8,690 nt of DNA from an uncultured Blautia sp. (GTDB lineage: Bacteria > Bacillota > Clostridia > Lachnospirales > Lachnospiraceae): NCBI GenBank assembly GCA_934358405.1, contig CAKRKL010000082.1:1-8690 (forward strand), given 5' to 3'. How positions within the stretch are numbered: position 1 is the stretch's first letter; every line of letters begins with the position of its first letter. The position numbers and the translations under genes are program-made. This document shows, one piece after another, positions 1 to 6,213 of this stretch. The notes beneath the pieces were generated by a model, which worked only from the letters and a program-made list of their open reading frames with translations, had not been told where the DNA came from and made no database searches.

Positions 1-384
1 CTTCACCGTGCTTTTGATGTATGCAAAGACTGGGAGGAAGCACTGGAGCAGTCCGTGTCTCTTGGAATTAATACAATTCTCACCTCCGGACAGCATAACA
101 ATTGTGTGGAAGGAATGGATGTGCTCAAAGAGCTTCAGAAGAAAAGCCAGGGACGCATCCGTATTATGGCAGGAGCAGGAATCAATGCTCAGGCAATTTC
201 AGTAATTCACCAGGCAACCGGTATTCAGGATTACCATATGACCGGTAAGATTCTGATGGACAGCGAAATGAAATATCGCAAGGAAGGCGTAAATATGGGA
301 CTTCCATGTCTGAGTGAATTTGAAATTTTCAGAACTGATGAAAATGAAGTACGCAAAGCGCGAAATGTAATAAATGAACTTTAA
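1..384 (+). CDS. cutC: CutC family protein, C-terminal part (5' end outside window)
   Basis: The reading frame is open from base 1 and stops at TAA 382-384, giving about 127 residues of a family that is usually 210-250 residues long, so the N-terminal half lies upstream of the window. The fragment opens with LHRAFD, matching the hallmark FHRAFD strand of CutC. It continues with an ILTSG segment and then IMAGAGIN, corresponding to the MAGGGV-type strand of the CutC TIM barrel. CutC was first described as a copper homeostasis protein in E. coli, but its biochemical role is disputed, and in Firmicutes it often sits in carbohydrate or glycan loci. The last codon is 12 bases before the next gene, so the two are probably co-transcribed. 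An internal ATG at 55 is not the true start because the conserved LHRAFD motif lies before it. Family assignment is firm; copper function is not shown by this sequence. Confidence 0.9.
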   Translation, partial: LHRAFDVCKDWEEALEQSVSLGINTILTSGQHNNCVEGMDVLKELQKKSQGRIRIMAGAGINAQAISVIHQATGIQDYHMTGKILMDSEMKYRKEGVNMGLPCLSEFEIFRTDENEVRKARNVINEL

Positions 385-396
385 CAGGAGGTTGCT

Positions 397-2892
397 ATGT
401 TTCTGAAAGAAAACAGAGAAAGAATTGAGAAAGAATTTGAGAATTTAAAGGCGGCTTTTGCAGGGCGCGAATATCCTATGGCCCAAATCTTAAAAAGACT
501 GGATGAATGTGAGGATAAGGTTTGCCTCGCGGTAAAATATCTGTATATTACTGCACCTTACAGTGATTTGGCCAATTATCCATTTGATACGATTTTGCAG
601 TTTGCAAAGCACGGTGTATTTCTCTATGAAAACCTGGAATCTGTAAGAAATCTTCCGGAAGAATTGTTTTTGAATTATGTGCTGCAGCACAGAGTAAATG
701 AAGAAGAGGTAATTCCCTGCAGGGAAGAATTCTGGAATTTATTAAAGGACAGAGTCAGTGGAAAGAGCCAGCTAGATGCTGCGCTTGAGGTAAATTTCTG
801 GTGTGCAGAGGAGGCAACCTATCATAGCGGCGACAGCCGTACTCTTGCAGCTTTGACAGTATATAGAAGAGGATATGGAAGATGCGGCGAGGAATCTGTG
901 CTTCTGGTAAATGCACTGCGAAGCGTAGGAATTCCTGCACGTCAGGTTTATGTTCCAAGATGGTCTCATTGTGATGATAACCATGCATGGGTAGAATTAT
1001 GGTGTGACGGAAAATGGCATTTCACAGGTGCCTGCGAACCGCTTATGATTCTGGATAAAGGTTGGTTTACCAGTGCATCTTCAAGAGCGATGATGGTACA
1101 TTCCAGATGGTTTGACAGCAATCTTCCTGAAACAGAGAATATAATCGGAAAAAAAGATGCAGCTGCCATGCTGAATCAGCTTGCGCGTTATGCGCTTACA
1201 AAAACCATTACAGTCAGGGTTACAGATGCACAGAAAAATCCAGTGAAAGGTGTTAAGGTAGCTTTCCAGATTTTAAATTACGCAGAGTATTTTTCCGCAG
1301 CAGAGGTTGTGACAGACGAGAAGGGCTGTGTTTCTCTTGTTACAGGTCTTGGAACTGTGCGCGTTCAGGCTTATGAGGAAGAGCGTCAGCTTTTTGGCAC
1401 TGCCGACATGGATGTAAGAAACTGTGACAGTCTGGAAATTACTTTAGCTCCGGTGAAGGAACTGGGAGTTGGAGCAGAAGAATGGAAATCTGTTGACATT
1501 ATTGCACCGGTGGATGCACCTGTGAATACTGCAATGCCAACAAAGGAACAGAAAGAAGAAGGAACAAAGCGCTTAAATGAAGCTAATGCTATCCGAAAAG
1601 CGAATAAAGAAAACTGGGTAAACCCGGAGAAGCTTCTTTTCCTTCAGAAAGCAGAAGATGCAGATCTTCGCAAGGCAATGATGGAGCAGCTGTCAGAAAA
1701 AGACGGAACGGATTGCATCAGCAGTGTTCTTGAAGAGCATCTGAATTATGCGAAAGCATATGCGGGAAAAATGGATGATGCTTTATTTGTACCATACATA
1801 TTGAATCCACGTGTTGAGGATGAGGTTCTTCGCTGCTACAGAAAGGGTATTCTGGAATATTTTACAGAGGAGCAGAAAGCCGCTTTTTGCGAAGATCCGA
1901 TCAGCATCTGGAATTATATTCAGAAAAACATAAAAGAATATCCTTATCACGAGAGAGGTTCTGCGATTACCACTCCGTGCGAGTGTCTGAAATCAGGACT
2001 TGGAACAGTACGCTCCCAGAAGGTTCTGTTTGTTGCGATTGCAAGAACACTGGGCATTCCTGCAAGATTAAATCCTCTGAACAGTGCAATGGAGTATTGG
2101 ATGGAGGATCAGTTCCTTCCGGTTATAAAGGAACAAAAGAAGGATGGTTTATTGATCCTGAAAAAAGAAGCAGATTCCTCCTGGACCTATTTCCAGCACT
2201 GGAGTATTGGACAGCTGATAAATGGAGAATTTGTTTCCCTGGATCTTAGCAATACTGAGTGGGATGGGGATGAGATGAGAATTCCGGTTGTTCCGGGACT
2301 GTATCGCCTGATTACCACAAACCGTCTTCCAAATGGAAATCAGTTCTCTTATGAGAAATTTGTTTCCATTGGTGCAAATGGTGAAATGACACGTACTGAA
2401 ACACTTCTTCTTCGTAAAGCAGAGCTTTCTGACATGTTGGAGCGTATTGACCTTCCAGAATTTGAGGTTGGCAAGGAAGACAGAACTTCTGTGACATGTG
2501 AGCAGCTTACTGCCGGCAGCAAAAAAATTCTTATGTGGCTGGAAGAAAGCTGTGAGCCTACAGAGCATATTTTAAATGAAATGTTGGAACAGAAGGAAAA
2601 ATTCCATGAATTTGCTCAAAACATCTGCTTTATGGTAAGAACTGAAAAAGCAAAAGAGGATGAACTTGTGGCAAAGGTTCTGGGTGAATTCTCGGATATA
2701 ACCGTATACTATGATTCTTTTGAAGAGAACATCGAGCTTCTTGGAAGAAGAATGTATGTAGACCCGGATAAGCTTCCGCTTATTCTTGTAACAAACGGAG
2801 TATCAACCGGAATTTATGCAACAAGCGGATATAATGTAGGAACCGGCGATATGCTGATCAGAATTATGAATGAGGTGCCGGAGGCAAAATAG
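397..2892 (+). CDS. Multidomain transglutaminase-fold protein with two incomplete catalytic cores and a thioredoxin-like C-terminus
   Basis: Start is ATG 397 with AGGAGG at 386-391 and a 5-base spacer; the product has 831 residues. There is no signal peptide or membrane helix, so it is probably cytoplasmic. Residues 1-120 look helical. The first transglutaminase core (about 130-235) has GRCGEES with Cys163, NHAWVE with His196, then WHFTGACEP, where the usual catalytic Asp position is Gly211 and the nearest acid is Glu214. Residues 268-350 resemble an Ig-like or carboxypeptidase-regulatory beta domain. A second core (about 500-620) aligns through GIPAR: its Cys position is Val538, but His601 and Asp616 are at the expected places. 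A beta-rich stretch with a VPGLYRL motif follows. Residues 707-831 look like a thioredoxin fold with a candidate cis-Pro794, but only a single Cys719 at the redox site. Transglutaminase-fold proteins include proteases, amidases and peptide:N-glycanases. The substrate is unknown and catalysis is unproven. It sits in an apparent operon with cutC and an M28 peptidase, suggesting peptide or glycopeptide processing, which is inference. Confidence 0.85.
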   Translation: MFLKENRERIEKEFENLKAAFAGREYPMAQILKRLDECEDKVCLAVKYLYITAPYSDLANYPFDTILQFAKHGVFLYENLESVRNLPEELFLNYVLQHRVNEEEVIPCREEFWNLLKDRVSGKSQLDAALEVNFWCAEEATYHSGDSRTLAALTVYRRGYGRCGEESVLLVNALRSVGIPARQVYVPRWSHCDDNHAWVELWCDGKWHFTGACEPLMILDKGWFTSASSRAMMVHSRWFDSNLPETENIIGKKDAAAMLNQLARYALTKTITVRVTDAQKNPVKGVKVAFQILNYAEYFSAAEVVTDEKGCVSLVTGLGTVRVQAYEEERQLFGTADMDVRNCDSLEITLAPVKELGVGAEEWKSVDIIAPVDAPVNTAMPTKEQKEEGTKRLNEANAIRKANKENWVNPEKLLFLQKAEDADLRKAMMEQLSEKDGTDCISSVLEEHLNYAKAYAGKMDDALFVPYILNPRVEDEVLRCYRKGILEYFTEEQKAAFCEDPISIWNYIQKNIKEYPYHERGSAITTPCECLKSGLGTVRSQKVLFVAIARTLGIPARLNPLNSAMEYWMEDQFLPVIKEQKKDGLLILKKEADSSWTYFQHWSIGQLINGEFVSLDLSNTEWDGDEMRIPVVPGLYRLITTNRLPNGNQFSYEKFVSIGANGEMTRTETLLLRKAELSDMLERIDLPEFEVGKEDRTSVTCEQLTAGSKKILMWLEESCEPTEHILNEMLEQKEKFHEFAQNICFMVRTEKAKEDELVAKVLGEFSDITVYYDSFEENIELLGRRMYVDPDKLPLILVTNGVSTGIYATSGYNVGTGDMLIRIMNEVPEAK

Positions 2893-2919
2893 AATATGAG
2901 CGGAGAGGGAGCATTTCAT

Positions 2920-4161
2920 ATGGAAAGAATTGAATGTCAGGGAGAACGTCAGCTGAAATTCGTACAGGATACCGGTTATATAAGAGAGGCTGGTACTGAG
3001 GGCGAATATAAAGCAGCAGAGTATATTCTTCAGGCAATTAAAGGTGTTTCCGGGGAACATCAGCCCAGACAGGAATTTTTTGACTGTCCGGATTATGTAG
3101 AAAAAAAAGCCCGGCTGATGATTTGTGAACCTTACGAAAAAAGCTATACAGTAAAAGCTTACTTAAATGGAGCCTGCACAAAGGAAGAGGGAATTACCGC
3201 CCCCTTCCTTTACGTGGGAAAAGGCGACGAGATAAGCCTGAAGCATGCAAAGGGTTCTATTGTCCTGGTATGCGAAACCGTAAGGGAAGCTATGTGCCAG
3301 AAGCTTTTGGAGGCAGGTGCATTGGGCTTTATAACAGTTTGTGGTACTCCTTTAGATGAGGGCTGTGATCGAATCCCCATACAGTACAGAAGGGGAGAAT
3401 CTTCTCTTCCGGGAGCTGCAGTTCATTATGTGGATGCTGTGGAAATGCTGGAAAAAGGAGCCTTGGTGTGTCATCTGACGGTTTTACAGGAGCGGATCAC
3501 AAGGAAATCCTCTAATATAGCAGTTCGGGTTAACGGAACAGAATTTCCGGAGGAAATTGTAACAGTAACTGCTCACTATGATTCTGTGCCGGAGGGGCCT
3601 GGCGCTTATGATAATATGTCTGGTGCAGCTATGGTTTTTGAAGCTCTTCACTATTTTACAGAGCATAAGCCCAAAAGAAGTATAGAATTTATCTGGTTTG
3701 GAGCAGAAGAAAAAGGACTGGTTGGAAGTCAGGCTTACGCGAAGAATCACAAAGAAGAATTGAAAAAGCATATATTTAATCTGAATGTGGATCTTGCAGG
3801 GCAGCTGATCGGAGGAAATGTACTGGGGATTACAGCGGATGCTTCTGCCTGTGAAGCGATCAGAGGGCTTTTGGAAGAACAGGATCTTCCAGCAGATATT
3901 AAAAATCAGGTATGGGCAAGCGATTCCAATACCTTTGCATGGAATGGCATTCCGGCATTGACTGTAAATAGAGACGGATATGGAATGCATACCAGACATG
4001 ATACAGCAAGCCTGATTTCACCATGGGCATTGTCACAGGGAGCAAGACTTCTTACAAGTATGGCTTTCTGGCTGGCTAATGAATCAGATTTGTCCTTTGA
4101 ACGGGCAATACCGAAGGAAATGAAGGAAGCATTAGATTGCTACTTTAATAAAAATGCATAA
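2920..4161 (+). CDS. M28-family zinc aminopeptidase-like metallopeptidase with PA domain
   Basis: The frame is open from ATG 2896, but ATG 2920 is preferred because GGAG at 2908-2911 sits 8 bases before it. The alternative start at 2896 adds eight residues and has GGAGG at 2880-2884 at a long 11-base spacing. From 2920 the product has 413 residues. A protease-associated (PA) insert spans roughly residues 92-184. The full M28 co-catalytic zinc set is visible: His219 in AHYDS, Asp231 in YDN, Glu263-Glu264 in FGAEEKG (general base and ligand), Asp291 in NVDL, and His357 in MHTRHD. By family knowledge this hydrolyses peptide bonds, most often as an aminopeptidase. There is no signal peptide, whereas many PA-containing M28 enzymes are secreted, so this one is probably cytoplasmic. 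It follows the transglutaminase-fold gene by 3 or 27 bases depending on start, so the two are very likely translated from one message. The residue before the last ligand is Met356, where the Streptomyces griseus enzyme has a catalytic Tyr. Confidence 0.88.
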   Translation: MERIECQGERQLKFVQDTGYIREAGTEGEYKAAEYILQAIKGVSGEHQPRQEFFDCPDYVEKKARLMICEPYEKSYTVKAYLNGACTKEEGITAPFLYVGKGDEISLKHAKGSIVLVCETVREAMCQKLLEAGALGFITVCGTPLDEGCDRIPIQYRRGESSLPGAAVHYVDAVEMLEKGALVCHLTVLQERITRKSSNIAVRVNGTEFPEEIVTVTAHYDSVPEGPGAYDNMSGAAMVFEALHYFTEHKPKRSIEFIWFGAEEKGLVGSQAYAKNHKEELKKHIFNLNVDLAGQLIGGNVLGITADASACEAIRGLLEEQDLPADIKNQVWASDSNTFAWNGIPALTVNRDGYGMHTRHDTASLISPWALSQGARLLTSMAFWLANESDLSFERAIPKEMKEALDCYFNKNA

Positions 4162-4189
4162 AATCCTTTTGCTTCTTTCAAAAAAATTA

Positions 4190-4218
4190 TTGAAAAGTTC
4201 CTCTGACAAAATTATAAT
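4190..4218 (+). promoter_or_regulatory. Sigma-A-type promoter for the CcdA fusion gene
   Basis: TTGAAA at 4190-4195 and TATAAT at 4213-4218 are separated by exactly 17 bases, close to the housekeeping consensus. Transcription would start near 4225, leaving a leader of about 80 bases before ATG 4306. The -35 box is also the right arm of a dyad TTTCAA (4176-4181) / TTGAAA (4190-4195), which could be an operator or a chance feature of AT-rich DNA. Confidence 0.8.
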
Positions 4219-4243
4219 AGATATAGTTAGTGAAAAATAAAAT

Positions 4244-4265
4244 CGCACATTAGATTTTAGGTGCG
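4244..4265 (+). other. Short stem-loop in the leader of the CcdA fusion gene
   Basis: CGCAC (4244-4248) and GTGCG (4261-4265) are complementary, with a 12-base AT-rich loop. The stem lies about 20 bases after the inferred transcription start and 40 bases before the start codon. It is not followed by a U-tract, so it is not an intrinsic terminator. It matches no riboswitch that I recognise. A 5-base stem with a long loop is weak, so this may be an operator-like dyad instead. Confidence 0.3.
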
Positions 4266-4305
4266 TTCGACTTGAAATATATGCTTACGGATAAAGGTTA
4301 GAGAA

Positions 4306-5814
4306 ATGAAAGAACATAGTCTACAGTTTTTCTTTGAAAATGTATGCGCATCCTGTCATGAGGAAGATGAATTTTATAAATTATTTAATCGTTGCATCAC
4401 ATATGAAGAAAAACAGAAGCTGTCTTATGAAATACGAACCTACAATGTATTTCAAAGTGCAGATATGCAGGCTTATGAAGAACTGCTTTCGGAATATGGA
4501 AAAAGTAAAGCTGAGATGGAGCTTCCCGTTTTATTAGCTGACGGACAGTGGATCAGTGGTTATGAAAACATTGAGAAGGAACTGCACGGGATACTTTTGG
4601 GAGATGCTGCAGAAGTCCCTCAGACAAAGGCTGATGAAGCCGGAAGCTCGAAGACAGATACTATTGGAAATTTGGCTGTGGATGAACATGCAAATACACA
4701 GTTTGACAGTGCTCAGGAAATTTTGCAGTCAGAAATCTGGGAGACGCAGTCAGAGGATGAGTCAGGCATTCTCTTTTTTGATACGTATTCCTGTACAGAT
4801 TGTAAAGAAGCAGGTGAGTATCTGGAGGAGCTTAAAAGTAAACTGGAATTTGAGCAGATTGAAATAAATGTCAGTGAAGAAAACAATCTGGCTCTGTTTA
4901 AAGAGCTTCTGCGGACAGCAGGAAGAAGTGATAGGGAAGGCAAAGTTCCTGCAGTATTTGTGGGCGATCAGATACTTCTTGGAAAAGAAGAAATAGAAGA
5001 AAACCTGGAAGAGCTGCTAAGCAGCGGACAGGCAACCTTGGGCGAGCTAAAGAACAGTCTTATGAGTGTAAAGGGGACTGAGCAGATACAGGCTGCCAGC
5101 ATTCCCGTTATGTTTGGAGCCGGATTTTTGGCAGGCTTTAATCCATGCGCTATTTCCATGCTTTTAATGCTGTTTTCCATATTGCTCACAGGACATGCTT
5201 CTGTTTTAAAAAATGGAATTTTATATCTGATCGGAAAATATGTAACTTATCTTGGCATTGGAATACTGTTTTGCGTGGCCGCATCCCAGATTGACCAACA
5301 GCTTTTGGATAATTTTTGGAAAATAACGGGAATAGCAGTAACAATACTGTTTCTGATGGTAGCAGTGCTTAATTTTTTGGATTATCTGAATGTCAGAAAA
5401 ATGGAATACGGGAAGGTGCGTATGCAGCTTCCTGCTAAAATGCGCCATTTTAACCATGCACTTTTAAAACGTGCGCAGAATGCAGAGGGAATATTTCTCA
5501 GTCTGTTGGTGCTTGGTCTTGGCATCGCTATTTCTATAGGTGAATTTTTTTGTACAGGCCAGATTTATATGGCATCTATTCTGTATTTGCTGAAAAGTGC
5601 AAAGGAACAGCTTGCTTCGCTTGTTTTTACCCTGCTGGTGTATGTAACAGCTATGAGCATTCCATCGGTCTGTATTTTATTTGTAATCTATAAAACGAAA
5701 AAAACGCAGCGGGTATCAGAATTTATGCTGGAGCATATGGCAGCAGTTAAATTGCTGAACGCAGCTTTATTTGCGGGGTATGCAGTCTGGTTTATTGCAG
5801 GAAGCATTTGGTGA
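4306..5814 (+). CDS. CcdA/DsbD-type membrane thiol-disulfide carrier with two N-terminal thioredoxin/glutaredoxin-like domains
   Basis: ATG 4306 is preceded by a weak AAAGG (4293-4297), and an in-frame TGA at 4273 excludes a longer N-terminus. Domain 1 (about 1-101) has a CASC redox motif (Cys14, Cys17) and a candidate cis-Pro74. A polar, acidic linker spans about 102-150. Domain 2 (about 151-245) has CTDC (Cys163, Cys166) and cis-Pro215, with a glutaredoxin-like tail. Residues 266-502 form six hydrophobic segments at about 266-295, 302-326, 337-361, 395-431, 436-464 and 478-502. They carry the two CcdA hallmark cysteines: Cys281 in GFNPC and Cys416 in FFCTG. In this family those cysteines pass electrons from cytoplasmic thioredoxin across the membrane to extracytoplasmic thiol proteins. 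Classic DsbD has its thioredoxin domain at the C-terminus, so this order is unusual. There is no signal peptide. The fusion may supply its own cytoplasmic electron donor, which is inference. Nothing nearby points to cytochrome c maturation. Confidence 0.88.
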   Translation: MKEHSLQFFFENVCASCHEEDEFYKLFNRCITYEEKQKLSYEIRTYNVFQSADMQAYEELLSEYGKSKAEMELPVLLADGQWISGYENIEKELHGILLGDAAEVPQTKADEAGSSKTDTIGNLAVDEHANTQFDSAQEILQSEIWETQSEDESGILFFDTYSCTDCKEAGEYLEELKSKLEFEQIEINVSEENNLALFKELLRTAGRSDREGKVPAVFVGDQILLGKEEIEENLEELLSSGQATLGELKNSLMSVKGTEQIQAASIPVMFGAGFLAGFNPCAISMLLMLFSILLTGHASVLKNGILYLIGKYVTYLGIGILFCVAASQIDQQLLDNFWKITGIAVTILFLMVAVLNFLDYLNVRKMEYGKVRMQLPAKMRHFNHALLKRAQNAEGIFLSLLVLGLGIAISIGEFFCTGQIYMASILYLLKSAKEQLASLVFTLLVYVTAMSIPSVCILFVIYKTKKTQRVSEFMLEHMAAVKLLNAALFAGYAVWFIAGSIW

Positions 5815-6091
5815 TTGTGTCAAAGTCAGCATATTCACACATTTTGGGTCCGGGAGCCGCAGAGCCGGAGGCAAGCAGTTCTTCATGCAATTCATGGGTG
5901 AGACGTACACGTACAGCACCCCGGTGTATATAGCAGGGTTCTGGATCATCAAAAAAATAAATGCTTTTTTGGATAATGACAGAATCCTTTAATGGAATAT
6001 CTTTCAGCAGGCCTTCGTAAAGGGTTCCATCCGGACCCTGGACAGAAACGGAGGGCAGTTTTGTCTCTGATTTTTGTTTTTTAAAGAACAT
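5792..6091 (-). CDS. Small conserved-looking protein of unknown function
   Basis: This is a 99-residue minus-strand gene. ATG lies at 6091-6089, with a strong AAAGGAG (complement of 6101-6107) and a 9-base spacer, which is the main reason to accept it. The product begins with a basic MFFKKQK, then a short beta-like stretch (SVSVQGPDGTLYEG). A distinctive central part contains FFDDPEPCYIHR and is followed by an amphipathic RLTHELHEELL segment. It has no signal peptide or membrane helix and two cysteines outside any CxxC motif. I do not recognise a named domain. Its style resembles small uncharacterised proteins seen in Lachnospiraceae, but that is an impression. It converges on the CcdA fusion gene and the coding ends overlap by 23 bases. 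It is divergent from the AraC-type regulator, with about 120 bases between the starts. Confidence 0.72.
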   Translation of the reverse strand: MFFKKQKSETKLPSVSVQGPDGTLYEGLLKDIPLKDSVIIQKSIYFFDDPEPCYIHRGAVRVRLTHELHEELLASGSAAPGPKMCEYADFDTITKCFLQ

Positions 6092-6213
6092 ATGCAGGAT
6101 CTCCTTTGTATAAGATGAAAGTCTGTTACTTTGCAGTGCATAAATTTATGGTACTACAGGAAATGAGGAAAAGCAAGGAAATGAAAAAATTGACTGACAG
6201 GGAAAAGAAATGT
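6092..6213. promoter_or_regulatory. Divergent intergenic region with a perfect 12-base palindrome
   Basis: This stretch separates the minus-strand small gene from the regulator and must hold the signals for both. The minus-strand ribosome binding site is at 6101-6107. CATAAATTTATG at 6139-6150 is a perfect palindrome in the centre, well placed for a dimeric regulator acting on both genes. No pair of -35 and -10 boxes is convincing on either strand. If the regulator starts at ATG 6181 rather than 6214, the region shrinks to about 90 bases and still contains the palindrome. Confidence 0.4.

Noticed and set aside
2149..2568. 139-codon minus-strand open frame inside the transglutaminase-fold gene
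   Set aside because: Low-quality composition, no recognisable motif, and complete overlap with a well-supported gene.
3484..3999. 171-codon open frame on the minus strand inside the M28 peptidase gene
   Set aside because: It lies wholly opposite a gene with intact catalytic motifs, its translation is rich in Ser, Cys, Ile and Phe without domain features, and it is best seen as a shadow of the plus-strand gene.
4176..4195. TTTCAA-N8-TTGAAA as an intrinsic terminator of the M28 gene
   Set aside because: The stem is 6 bases and almost all A-T, with no U-tract; the right arm is better explained as a -35 box.
4264..4271. Possible LexA half-site near GCGTTCGA
   Set aside because: Only a half-site is present; the Gram-positive SOS box needs an inverted partner that is absent.
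5771..5992. 73-codon plus-strand open frame at the end of the CcdA fusion gene
   Set aside because: It starts inside the CcdA gene in another frame without a ribosome binding site and lies opposite the better supported minus-strand small gene.
6106..6213. N-terminal extension of the AraC-type regulator from TTG 6106
   Set aside because: TTG 6106 overlaps the opposite gene's ribosome binding site, has no good site of its own, and would add 36 residues before the membrane helix without visible domain content. ATG 6181 remains possible.
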